Below are positions 15,727 through 23,836 of a stretch of 26,189 bases of DNA, piece after piece. The first letter of the stretch is position 1. Each line of letters opens with the position of its first letter. Where the stretch lies: positions 1 to 26,189 of the forward strand of contig RFFQ01000174.1 in the NCBI GenBank assembly GCA_003697105.1. Direction: 5' to 3'. Source of the stretch: Gemmatimonadota bacterium (lineage in GTDB: Bacteria > 4572-55 > J002). The notes below the pieces were generated by a model that was given only the letters and a program-made list of their open reading frames with translations, did no database searches and was not told the DNA's origin. A program made the position numbers and the translations under genes.

Positions 15727-16227
15727 TCAAAAATCATTAAACAAACTATCGATTTCATCTTCAGCATCACTGGCGAACGCTTCATTCAGCGGGTTCGATT
15801 GCTGTTGACCGCTTTCCAGTTTCTTAAAGACATCGCTGAATATGTCACTTAACTCTTCTACCGCTTTTTTCACGCGTAACCGGACTAAGCCCAGTGTGGT
15901 ACGTTTATCAAAAATAACAACCAGAATCACTCGATTTTCAATCAAATTCAGATACATACTATCATTGGCACCTTGATGAACTAAGGTGTTAAATTCTTTC
16001 TCACCGATTAGCGCGGCAATCTGGCTATTCGCCGCAAAATCTGCCGCCGAAAGCGATGCAAAACTTGTGGTATCAAACGTAGGGTCTTCACCAGCGCTCG
16101 TAATCAATTGCCCAGTTTTATCAATCAACATCACACTTCGCGCATTTGAATTTGCCAACAATTTGGACAAATTCTGATTGATCATGTAAAAATCTTCTTC
16201 GAAGAGCGCCCAGTTTCCCTGAACCAT
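15727..16227 (-). CDS. mglB: MglB-like roadblock/LC7 protein
   Basis: A 166-residue protein with one roadblock/LC7 domain. MglB is the GTPase-activating partner of MglA and localises it to one pole. The segments [55 protein letters not shown], then [20 protein letters not shown] are characteristic. After about residue 130 follows an acidic tail, [14 protein letters not shown], as in other MglB proteins. AGGAG lies 8 bases before the ATG. It is the first gene after a strong promoter at 16315-16343 and is followed 11 bases later by mglA. Confidence 0.93.
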   Translation of the reverse strand: MVQGNWALFEEDFYMINQNLSKLLANSNARSVMLIDKTGQLITSAGEDPTFDTTSFASLSAADFAANSQIAALIGEKEFNTLVHQGANDSMYLNLIENRVILVVIFDKRTTLGLVRLRVKKAVEELSDIFSDVFKKLESGQQQSNPLNEAFASDAEDEIDSLFNDF

Positions 16228-16314
16228 TTCGATAACTCCTGATTAAGTAAAACTTTTATAAGTCGTGAATAATAGGTAGAAATGCATTGCTGACGGTATT
16301 GCGAAAGCGCCCCT

Positions 16315-16343
16315 ATTCTAACACATTTAAGGGGGCAGGTCAA
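16315..16343 (-). promoter_or_regulatory. Sigma70-type promoter of mglBA
   Basis: TTGACC (16343-16338) and TAGAAT (16320-16315) are separated by exactly 17 bases. Transcription would start near 16308, giving a leader of about 80 bases before mglB. The site lies just after the recR stop codon, so mglBA can be expressed separately from the upstream dnaX-recR genes. Confidence 0.65.
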
Positions 16344-16351
16344 GAAAAAAA

Positions 16352-16957
16352 TTATAGCGCCTGCCGTCCGGAAAATGCACGGGTCAGCGTGACTTCATCG
16401 GCATATTCTAAATCGCCACCCGCTGGTAAACCATGTGCAATCCGAGTTACATGAACGCCTAGCGGTTTCAACAATTTCGCTAGATAAAAGGCCGTAGCCT
16501 CACCTTCCACATTCGGGTTGATGGCAAGAACAATCTCTTCGATCTTCTCGGCAGGAATGCGTTTTAAGAGGGTCTCTACATTTAAGTCATCGGGTCCAAC
16601 CCCATCTAATGGAGATAAAACCCCATGGAGTACATGGTACTTCCCTCGAAACGCACCCATTTTTTCTAATGCCAGAACATTGCTGGGGGATTCAACGACA
16701 CAAACAATGGTTGAGGTTCGTTTTTCACTGGAGCAAATGGCACACGGGTCCTGTTCCGTTAGATTTCCACAGATTGAGCAATACTGAAGGCGTGTCGTGG
16801 CGTTTATGATGGACTCTGCCAGAGCTTCAGAGCGCTCTTTCGGCATTTTGAGGATATAAAACGCTAACCGCTGTGCCGTTTTCCGCCCGATGCCCGGCAA
16901 ACTCATTAATTCCTCAATCAAATGATTCAAGGAGGGTGAAACATAAGAGGGTGTCAT
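16352..16957 (-). CDS. recR: Recombination mediator protein RecR
   Basis: A 201-residue protein of the RecFOR pathway, which helps load RecA on gapped DNA. The N-terminal helix-hairpin-helix is seen in LMSLPGIGRKTAQRLAFYIL. The zinc finger is C60-x2-C63-x8-C72-x2-C75. The Toprim domain starts at VCVVESPSNVLALEKMG and includes INPNVEGEATAFYLAKLL and THE-region-equivalent RIAHGLPAGGDLEYAD. The length is normal for the family. It starts only three bases after the stop of the PilT-like gene, so the two must be co-transcribed. Confidence 0.96.
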   Translation of the reverse strand: MTPSYVSPSLNHLIEELMSLPGIGRKTAQRLAFYILKMPKERSEALAESIINATTRLQYCSICGNLTEQDPCAICSSEKRTSTIVCVVESPSNVLALEKMGAFRGKYHVLHGVLSPLDGVGPDDLNVETLLKRIPAEKIEEIVLAINPNVEGEATAFYLAKLLKPLGVHVTRIAHGLPAGGDLEYADEVTLTRAFSGRQAL

Positions 16958-16960
16958 GAT

Positions 16961-18712
16961 TTATCTCCGCCGGCTGCGATCCAGTTGCAACGAAACCACT
17001 TCATCTTCTTTACCTTTAATCCCAAATTCATCCATTGCTTTTTCAATGGTGTGCCCAGTCATATCCCATTTCGCACTGAGTTTTAAGCCTAATTTTTCCT
17101 TCCGGTATAGAACAGCGTCTGGATTCGGCGAATTGAACATCAACACATCTTCGCTAATGCGCCCCGCTTGAAGCAAGCCGACCATACATTGGTCGAGGGA
17201 TTCCATTCCGGCGGACTCTTTGTGCATTTCTAGTAATTCTCGCATGGATTTTTCTTCGCCGGGCTTTTGCTTTTTCTCGATTAACTCCCGGATTTTATCA
17301 TTCAGCCACATTCGCTCCAAGACCATTTCCACTTGACCTTCTAAGCCGCGTACCAGAATTTGAGCTAAGCCGACGCGATATTGCGAGGCGAGCATTTCCC
17401 GAATTTTCTTTTCCTGATCCGCCGGAAACATTTCGATCATTCGGCCAATCGATTCTCCCACGGTACCGGCGTGTAGAGTAGCAAAAATAAGATGTCCCGC
17501 TTGCGCTAACTCCAATGCCATCATACAATCGGTCGAATTCCGAATTTCCCCGACCATTGCCACGTTTAAGGTTTGACGAACACAGCTTTCCAAAGCTTTA
17601 TGAAGCGTAATGGAGTGTTTCCCCAACTCGCGTTGAGAAATGATACTACGCGGGTACATCTTGGGGTTAAACATGGTTTCAATCGGATTTTCGATAGTGA
17701 TCAGATTGATACTGCGGGTTCGGAGGAGATAATCGATCAAGGCACACATGGTTGTGGATTTCCCACTTCCGGTTGTACCGTTAATCAAAAAGAGTCCCAT
17801 TCGGATTTTTTTCACCCAATCCCGCAAGCAAAACCGGGATTCTTCGGAGGGCATATTCAGAACGTCCAGAGTGACCGGGCGTTCCGGAAGAATACGCATG
17901 GTGATCAAACAGCCATGTTCCTGATCCATATCAAAGGTATCGGCAATATTCACCCGCAACCGCCGGTTTGTTTTCGTTTTATAAGCGACATCAATATCTT
18001 GCGTATCGAGCTTACCAAAATTGTCTTTAATTTTTTGGAGCATAGCCGGATTGCCGGACAGTTTGATCAGCATCATGGCTAATCGATTTGTCACCCCGGG
18101 GCGTACCAGCACATCGGTGAGGGGGCGCAGTCCACCGGTAATGGCAATGTAGGGGTTACTTTTGTTGGCGGCAAAAATAATGTCTTTGGGTTTTGGGTTT
18201 TTGATCGACATCACCCGCACCACAAAATCATCAAACCAGAGATGTAGCTTGTCCTCATCCTTAATCTGGCTGATGTCAACGAGCTGAGGATAACCCACTT
18301 TGACATCGGGTTCATGTTCAATGGTCAATCGATAGTGATCGCGGTCTAGCTTGATGACGCGAACGAAAAACAGAATGGCTTTTCGATCCTCGGTTTCCCC
18401 GTGTTCAATGGCGTAATCTCCCTTTGATCCAACAATTGTATCCACCAAATCACGATTGGTTTCATTAAAGTTGATGCCGTTTTGAAATGCCGTAACTTGC
18501 CGCAGAAAACCTGCCATCAACGGTGCGGTGACTTGAATATTGGGATTTTGCACATCTTGACCGTTTTTGGTGATCATCAAGGGCTTATCCGCTTCAAACG
18601 TGCATTTGCTGTAGCCTGCTTTCAGATGATTCAACAAAATCTGATCAAAGGTCTTTTGAACCTTTTTGACTTCGGCATCCGGTAATTTGACATCTAAAGG
18701 GAGTTCAGCCAT
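16961..18712 (-). CDS. Long PilT/VirB11-type secretion ATPase
   Basis: A 583-residue relative of PilT, the type IV pilus retraction ATPase (usually about 350 residues). The C-terminal core has Walker A GTTGSGKSTT (312-321), an Asp-box-like ITIENPIE (339-346), a Walker-B-like VAMVGEIRN (384-392), His box HLIFATLHAG (407-416) and a NDKIRELIEK segment (471-480) resembling the AIRNLI motif of PilT. In the usual motifs EDPIE and GEMRD an Asp is found where this protein has Asn (ENPIE, GEIRN). The N-terminal 300 residues seem to contain two copies of the PilT N-domain, about 15-135 and 165-275; the second has the clearer match (YIAITGGLRPLTD, RLRVNIADTF). GAGGAG precedes the ATG. It lies between ybaB and recR, next to mglBA, suggesting a role in pilus or surface motility control. 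Confidence 0.85.
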   Translation of the reverse strand: MAELPLDVKLPDAEVKKVQKTFDQILLNHLKAGYSKCTFEADKPLMITKNGQDVQNPNIQVTAPLMAGFLRQVTAFQNGINFNETNRDLVDTIVGSKGDYAIEHGETEDRKAILFFVRVIKLDRDHYRLTIEHEPDVKVGYPQLVDISQIKDEDKLHLWFDDFVVRVMSIKNPKPKDIIFAANKSNPYIAITGGLRPLTDVLVRPGVTNRLAMMLIKLSGNPAMLQKIKDNFGKLDTQDIDVAYKTKTNRRLRVNIADTFDMDQEHGCLITMRILPERPVTLDVLNMPSEESRFCLRDWVKKIRMGLFLINGTTGSGKSTTMCALIDYLLRTRSINLITIENPIETMFNPKMYPRSIISQRELGKHSITLHKALESCVRQTLNVAMVGEIRNSTDCMMALELAQAGHLIFATLHAGTVGESIGRMIEMFPADQEKKIREMLASQYRVGLAQILVRGLEGQVEMVLERMWLNDKIRELIEKKQKPGEEKSMRELLEMHKESAGMESLDQCMVGLLQAGRISEDVLMFNSPNPDAVLYRKEKLGLKLSAKWDMTGHTIEKAMDEFGIKGKEDEVVSLQLDRSRRR

Positions 18713-18742
18713 CGGTTTTTCTCCTCAATGCAGGGAATGCAG

Positions 18743-19081
18743 TTACATCAACCCGGGAATATTTAAGCCACCCGTGATACGCGACATACCTTGTGCCATC
18801 ATTTCCTGAACACGGGTATGCGCTTCGTTCACGGCAGCTAACACTAAATCTTCCAACATTTCGACATCATCGGGATCGACCACTTCTGGGTCAATTTTAA
18901 TCGATAATATTTCCTGTTTCCCATTCGCTACCACCGTGACCATCCCACCACCGGCAGTGGCTTCCACGGTTTTATTTCCCAGTTCCTCTTGCATTTTTTG
19001 CATTTCGGCTTGCATTTTTTGGGCTTGTTTCATCAATTGTTGCATGTTACCCATGCCCCCACCAAAATTCTTTCGTCCCAC
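18743..19081 (-). CDS. ybaB: YbaB/EbfC nucleoid-associated protein
   Basis: A 112-residue DNA-binding protein that forms dimers and coats the nucleoid. The N-terminal helix is rich in Met, Gln and Lys ([20 protein letters not shown]), followed by the core [20 protein letters not shown], the motif [10 protein letters not shown] and the helix [18 protein letters not shown], as in the family. The start is a GTG at 19081 with AGAGG 7-8 bases upstream. It lies between dnaX and the PilT-like gene; dnaX-ybaB-recR is a common gene order in bacteria. Confidence 0.95.
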   Translation of the reverse strand: MGRKNFGGGMGNMQQLMKQAQKMQAEMQKMQEELGNKTVEATAGGGMVTVVANGKQEILSIKIDPEVVDPDDVEMLEDLVLAAVNEAHTRVQEMMAQGMSRITGGLNIPGLM

Positions 19082-19133
19082 GATAAAACCTCTTTCATTA
19101 AATTTGAATAAATTAAGTGAATTAACAACTTGA

Positions 19134-20828
19134 TTAAATGGGTTTGGAAAATGTTTCTGCGCCCCACGCCGTCCATTTTTGGATATACTCTGGGGTTAAT
19201 ATATCTTTTGCGGATTTCCCAGAAGGGGTCTCTTGAGCGACTTCCTCAAGGGACACGCGCTGTACCTGAACGTTTTCCTCGGTGGCGTTCTCGCCATTAT
19301 CTTGAATTTCAATGATGATCTCTCGGATTTTTACCCCGCAGATGTGAGTCAAGAGTTGCCGAATAAACTCCTGATGGTGTTCGACAAACATTTTGGCATG
19401 GGCATGTGCCACCGGAATTGCTAATCGAGCGCATTCTGGCGTAATTTCAATCAGTGAGATCGAGCTTAAATTTGTTGAAAGTATCGGTTTTTCTTGTTGA
19501 ACTCTTCGCTTGAGAACCGTCCAAATGCGCTGGGGTTGGTCGAGCGGAATGGAATCTGCCGGTGGAGGTGTTGCTTTCGGTGTAACGGGTGTTGGTTGAG
19601 ATCGTCGTGGTTCCGGTTGGGGTTTGGGTGAGATTACCGGTGAACTATTTGTAACATGAGAATCGGCTGCTGGGGGTAACGTGGCTATCTTTTCTTCCAG
19701 TTTCGCCAATCGTTGAAGCAAATCTTCCAATTTGACGGTACGTTTTAGCTGTGTCATCCGCACCAATGCAACTTCAAAAATGAGGCGAGGCTGGGAGCTT
19801 TTGCGCAATTCCTGTTGTGCTTCCATCGTAATTCGCAGTAACCGCAACAAGTCCTCCACTTCAAATTCGACGGATGTTTGCTGATACCGCTCGACGGAAG
19901 ACTCGGGTAATTCCAGCATGGATGCCGCCGGATCACTCACTTTGGCAATGAGCAAATTGCGTAGATGCTCCGCTAAGCCATTGGCAAACTCCGCAATATC
20001 ATAACCCGCCCGGATGGTCTTGTCAAGCAAATTTAGAACTTCGCTGCGCTGATGGCGGAGAAGAGCGCCGGTCAATTGGAACAGAATATCTTCGCTGACA
20101 ACTCCCAACAGGTGGGTAACATCCTCCAACGTGATCGCTTTTCGTTTGAAAGAGATCACTTTATCAAGAATACTTTCGGCATCTCGCATCCCACCATCTG
20201 CCCGGCGGGCAATCAAATAAAGTGCTTCTTCCGTAATCTCCACATTTTCGTGCTGGCAGATATGGTGTAGCCAAGCGACGATCTTCTGGGTTTCAATCCG
20301 TTTGAAGTCAAAGCGTTGGCAACGGGAGAGAATAGTGGGAAGGACTTTGTGAACTTCTGTCGTCGCAAAGATAAAAATGACGTGCGGTGGCGGTTCTTCT
20401 AGGGTTTTGAGCAGAGCATTGAAGGCGGCACTACTGAGCATGTGGACTTCGTCAATGATATAAACTTTGTATTTGCCGCGGGTGGGAGTAAAATTGACCT
20501 TTTCTCGTAAGTCACGCACATCATCGACGGAATTGTTGGAAGCGCCATCGATTTCGATCACATCCATGCTTGTGCCGGTAGTGATTTCTTGGCACGCCGT
20601 ACAGGTGTTACAAGGTTCGGGAGTTGGACCCTGGGCACAATTCAGTGCCTTTGCCAAGATACGGGCAGTTGTGGTTTTTCCAACACCCCGCGGACCACAA
20701 AAGAGGTAAGCATGAGCGATATGACCGGTTTCAATCGCCCGTTTGAGGGTTTGGGTGATGTGATGTTGCGCAATGACCCCATCAAACTCTTGAGGGCGCC
20801 ATTTTCGAGCAAGGACTTGATATGCCAT
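19134..20828 (-). CDS. dnaX: DNA polymerase III subunit gamma/tau
   Basis: The 564-residue clamp-loader ATPase of the replisome. Motifs in order are [16 protein letters not shown] at the N-terminus, Walker [19 protein letters not shown], a four-Cys zinc site (C-x8-C-x2-C-x2-C), Walker [11 protein letters not shown], and sensor 1 [20 protein letters not shown]. Domain III ends near residue 370. A Pro-rich linker (about 400-430) and a C-terminal tau-like region follow. I looked for an A-run that could give programmed frameshifting to a short gamma form and saw none. The gene begins 26 bases after the polymerase gene and is followed by ybaB after 52 bases. Confidence 0.96.
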   Translation of the reverse strand: MAYQVLARKWRPQEFDGVIAQHHITQTLKRAIETGHIAHAYLFCGPRGVGKTTTARILAKALNCAQGPTPEPCNTCTACQEITTGTSMDVIEIDGASNNSVDDVRDLREKVNFTPTRGKYKVYIIDEVHMLSSAAFNALLKTLEEPPPHVIFIFATTEVHKVLPTILSRCQRFDFKRIETQKIVAWLHHICQHENVEITEEALYLIARRADGGMRDAESILDKVISFKRKAITLEDVTHLLGVVSEDILFQLTGALLRHQRSEVLNLLDKTIRAGYDIAEFANGLAEHLRNLLIAKVSDPAASMLELPESSVERYQQTSVEFEVEDLLRLLRITMEAQQELRKSSQPRLIFEVALVRMTQLKRTVKLEDLLQRLAKLEEKIATLPPAADSHVTNSSPVISPKPQPEPRRSQPTPVTPKATPPPADSIPLDQPQRIWTVLKRRVQQEKPILSTNLSSISLIEITPECARLAIPVAHAHAKMFVEHHQEFIRQLLTHICGVKIREIIIEIQDNGENATEENVQVQRVSLEEVAQETPSGKSAKDILTPEYIQKWTAWGAETFSKPI

Positions 20829-20854
20829 AAGTTTGGATTCCGTATAATGAGCGG

Positions 20855-22669
20855 TTATTTTGTCCAGAAATCTTCAATGGCACAGTCAACTTCGACGGGA
20901 ACTTTGGTGATAAATTCACGAGCGGCATTGACCATTTCTTCCTCAACAATGCGACCGCCTTCTTCCGCAAATTCGGCTTTGACTTCCAGCACAATTTCAT
21001 CATGAACCGTATTGACCAGTTTCATATCGAGACGTTCCCGCCGGATACGATCTCGCAAACGTACCATGGCAAGTTTTGTGAAATCGGCATTGGTGCCTTG
21101 AATAGGTGTATTTTTCGCTTGGCGTTCAATTCGTCCCCGTAACGAGCGGTCTGTTTTTGCTTTTTTATATTCTTCAAAGTAGCGTTTGCGTCCGGCGAAC
21201 GTTCTGGAATATCCTTTTTCTACCCCTTCTTTGGCGGAACGGTCTAAGAAACTCTTAATTTTGGAATATGATTTGAAGTATTGTTGCATTAACTCTTCCG
21301 CTTCTTCGACCGGTTTATCAATTCGTTTGGCAAGACCTTGCGCTCCCATACCATACGCCAGACCAAAATTGATCGCTTTTGCCGCCTGCCGGAGATGTTT
21401 ATTTTCTGTTTTGCTCACCGGTACACCAAACATGGTTGATGCCACAATCGAGTGCAAATCACCACCATTATGAAAGGTTTCGATAAACACAGGGTCCTCG
21501 CTGGCATGGGCAATAATACGCAATTCGGCACCGCTGTAATCCGAGGTGATCATTTTATAGCCCGGTGCGGCGATGAACGAATTCCGAAAATCAGACCCGG
21601 CTTTAATATTTTGCAAATTGGGTTTGGTGCAAGAGACGCGACCACTTTCCGCCCCCAATTGTTGGAAATTGGGATGAATCCGTTGGGTTTTGGGATGGAT
21701 GTGTTTCAGGAAACTCTCACCATAGGTGGAAATCACCTTTTGGTGCTCCCGGTATTCTAAAATCAGATTAATAATTTCGTGCCCGCCACCAAACTCCAGC
21801 AGGGTATCTCGTCCGGTATCGCTGACTTCGATACCCAGTAGGTTCAGTGCTTCTTTAAGTTGTTGGTCACTATCATAATTCAGTGTGACCGGAGGCAAGT
21901 CACACGCGGCGCCTGAAAACAAATCGTCCTGAACCACTTTAGCTACAAACTTTTGGGTACGGGGGTCATTACGGATGATAGCATCGAGTTTTTCTTTGGC
22001 AATGTCTCGTGCTTTTTCTGATTTTGTGACCAATCCCCGCCATTTTTCCTGATCCAAGAAAAACCCGTTAAATTCCATATCTCCAAAAGCACAAGCGGCG
22101 TGGCATTCCAAACGGGCAATATAGACCAAATCTTCTTTTACGAGGTCCGGGAACTGAAGTAATGCCACTTGGAAAGGATAAATCACATCCAACCGGGCAT
22201 ATTCGATCTGTTCTGGGGTAAAATCACCTTTGTGATCGATAAACGACTCTTGGGCTTCTTTGCTAATCTCAATACCCAACCGGAATTGGCACACATTTTT
22301 AAGACTAAAACCCCCTTCATATTTTTTGCCATTATATAAAATTTTCTCGATCAGCATCGTATCGATCACATTTTCCAGCATAATATTGAACGTTCCGCGG
22401 ATCATCTGGTAATCAAATTTGGCATTATGGAGGATTTTGGGCGTTGTGCCTTCCAGAATGGGGCGCAATGGTTCGATATCGACCTTGCGGGTGTCAATCA
22501 CATATTGGTGAGTTAGATCGCCAATTTGCAGAAGGATGACACGGTCGAGGTGGGGGTCTAGACCGGTTGTTTCCGTATCTAACGCCAATAAAGGCAAAGT
22601 TTTCAAGACGTCAACAGCTTGTTGAAGGTCGTCTTGACGCTCAATAAAGGCGAAGTGATTGGTTTCCAT
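20855..22669 (-). CDS. polA: Family A DNA polymerase with 3'-5' exonuclease, no 5' nuclease
   Basis: A 604-residue DNA polymerase I relative, about 300 residues shorter than E. coli Pol I because the 5' nuclease domain is absent. The proofreading domain looks active: D31-T-E33, HNAKFD (81-86) and Y157-x3-D161. The polymerase domain has SGRVSCTKPNLQNI, motif A DYSGAELRI (377-385, where most Pol I have SQIE), motif B RQAAKAINFGLAYG (427-440) with the Phe linked to dideoxynucleotide discrimination, and motif C VHDEIVLEV (555-563). It may fill gaps in repair or lagging-strand synthesis; a separate 5' nuclease would be needed for primer removal. No clear ribosome binding site precedes the ATG. Downstream genes follow closely, starting with dnaX. 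Short forms are known from Aquifex and some phages; a full-length Pol I may exist elsewhere in this genome. Confidence 0.88.
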   Translation of the reverse strand: METNHFAFIERQDDLQQAVDVLKTLPLLALDTETTGLDPHLDRVILLQIGDLTHQYVIDTRKVDIEPLRPILEGTTPKILHNAKFDYQMIRGTFNIMLENVIDTMLIEKILYNGKKYEGGFSLKNVCQFRLGIEISKEAQESFIDHKGDFTPEQIEYARLDVIYPFQVALLQFPDLVKEDLVYIARLECHAACAFGDMEFNGFFLDQEKWRGLVTKSEKARDIAKEKLDAIIRNDPRTQKFVAKVVQDDLFSGAACDLPPVTLNYDSDQQLKEALNLLGIEVSDTGRDTLLEFGGGHEIINLILEYREHQKVISTYGESFLKHIHPKTQRIHPNFQQLGAESGRVSCTKPNLQNIKAGSDFRNSFIAAPGYKMITSDYSGAELRIIAHASEDPVFIETFHNGGDLHSIVASTMFGVPVSKTENKHLRQAAKAINFGLAYGMGAQGLAKRIDKPVEEAEELMQQYFKSYSKIKSFLDRSAKEGVEKGYSRTFAGRKRYFEEYKKAKTDRSLRGRIERQAKNTPIQGTNADFTKLAMVRLRDRIRRERLDMKLVNTVHDEIVLEVKAEFAEEGGRIVEEEMVNAAREFITKVPVEVDCAIEDFWTK

Positions 22670-22746
22670 GGGTAGAATTAAGAATTACGTTGTGGCAATA
22701 CGTGATGATTTACGTTGATCATCAGGAAGGGGTAATACTGGGTAAA

Positions 22747-23019
22747 AAGGCTGTGCAACTTCCCTTCGATAGACAATCACGGGTTTCATTCCGGCAGCCA
22801 ACTCCGACCAAGATGACCTACGGCACACAAACACATACGCTTAGGGCTGCTACCTTCCAGTCCTGACCCGGTTCACGTCAGTTTGTTGCGTAGGGCCTGA
22901 TCTTCAACATTACTTACCGAAATTACCTCCCACAATTGCTACCTCAATGGAAGCATTCCACCCTGCTAAAGCGGGTTGCAGGTACAGGGCACCGCTAGCT
23001 CCCCATGTAGCACAGCCAA
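22747..23019 (-). ncRNA. ffs: Signal recognition particle RNA, large bacterial type
   Basis: The RNA reads from about 23019 down to 22747. The S-domain tip contains the conserved CAGGACTGGAAGGTAGCAGCC-like segment (22845-22866), which includes the GGAA tetraloop bound by Ffh. The 5' part, GCGGTGCCCTGTACCTGCAA (near 22970-22990) followed by CCGCTTTAGCAGGGTGGAAT, matches the Alu domain of the Bacillus-type RNA. The ends pair as GGCTGTGC (23017-23010) with GCACAGCC (22756-22749), and TTTTT (22748-22744) follows as a terminator tail. It guides membrane-protein targeting together with Ffh. The exact ends are inferred from pairing. Confidence 0.93.
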
Positions 23020-23027
23020 TCTTGGGC

Positions 23028-23067
23028 AAAAATGGAATTCGCCATTGATGCGCGATCAACGGCGAAT
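23028..23067 (-). terminator. Intrinsic terminator after the OmpH-like gene
   Basis: ATTCGCCGTTGAT (23067-23055) pairs with ATCAATGGCGAAT (23049-23037) through 13 pairs including one G-U, with a 5-base loop, followed by TCCATTTTTG. It lies 35 bases past the OmpH-like stop codon and only about ten bases before the 5' end of the SRP RNA. Confidence 0.7.
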
Positions 23068-23102
23068 CAAGGTCATAAATAGAGCCTCAAATCCGATGCT
23101 TC

Positions 23103-23669
23103 TTATTCAGAGCCTCCACCGCTAGTTACATTTTCATTCATTTTTTGAACGACCTGCTCACTCATATCCAGTTCCTCTGGAGCGTAAACAATACCCCCGT
23201 CAACGGCATCAAAAATCATGGTATAGTTTTCACTGTTACCGATTTCCGTTACGACTTCCAAAATCTCCTTAATAATGGGGTTGGTCATTTTGGCATTCAA
23301 CTGGTATGCTTCCCCGCCATAGCCGAATTTTTCCATATAGAATTGTTCGGCTTCGGCAGATTTTTGTTGAATTTGTTGTTGCAATTCCTGTTTTCGGGCG
23401 TCCGAACACATAGTGCATTCTTCGAGCTGAGTGCGGAGGTCTTCGATTTCACTTTGAGCGACTTCCAACTGCCCCTGCCAGCCTAAAATAATCTTGTCGT
23501 ATTTCTCTTGAACATCTTTTTTGCCTTCATATTTTTCAAAAATAAAAGCAGAATTGATGTAAGCAAACTTTAAGGGTTTATTCTGAGCTTGCAAGGGTTG
23601 TAACGCAAACAGGGCATAGCCGATGCTCAAACATACCATGAAAATTGCGGTTAATTTTAGAATACGCAT
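23103..23669 (-). CDS. OmpH/Skp-family periplasmic protein
   Basis: A 188-residue exported protein. The first 28 residues form a signal peptide ending near LQPLQA. Then follows KFAYINSAFIFEKYEGKKDV, typical of the OmpH/Skp beta strand, and a long charged helix region (about 50-120) rich in Gln, Glu and Lys that should form the coiled-coil arms. The C-terminal part, IIKEILEVVTEIGNSENYTM followed by IFDAVDGGIVYAPEELDMSE, is also family-like. Skp is a chaperone for outer-membrane proteins, so an outer membrane is implied. A pair of Cys in ECTMCSD within the helical arm is uncommon and might form a disulfide. GAGGAGG precedes the ATG at a slightly long distance. A promoter is visible at 23763-23791. 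Confidence 0.85.
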   Translation of the reverse strand: MRILKLTAIFMVCLSIGYALFALQPLQAQNKPLKFAYINSAFIFEKYEGKKDVQEKYDKIILGWQGQLEVAQSEIEDLRTQLEECTMCSDARKQELQQQIQQKSAEAEQFYMEKFGYGGEAYQLNAKMTNPIIKEILEVVTEIGNSENYTMIFDAVDGGIVYAPEELDMSEQVVQKMNENVTSGGGSE

Positions 23670-23762
23670 TTTGCTAAACGATCCTCCTCATAAGAGTCTG
23701 ATTTTCAATAACTTGCATATGGTCTATCAATAGCAACTTGCAATCATGCCAAAGCAGTGCTA

Positions 23763-23791
23763 AGGATACGAGATTCTCCCACAACTGTCAA
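23763..23791 (-). promoter_or_regulatory. Sigma70-type promoter of the OmpH-like gene
   Basis: A perfect -35 TTGACA (23791-23786) and TATCCT (23768-23763) are separated by 17 bases. Transcription would start near 23756, leaving a leader of about 87 bases. The site lies in the 167-base gap after the stop of the secreted LTD protein gene. Confidence 0.55.
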
Positions 23792-23836
23792 GAGAAAACT
23801 CAAACCCATCGAAGCCTCTATTTGCTGGCGAAAAGG

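Noticed and set aside
19134-20828. Programmed frameshift in dnaX giving a short gamma subunit
   Set aside because: No A-run or comparable slippery heptamer was found near the end of domain III, so only the full-length product is supported.
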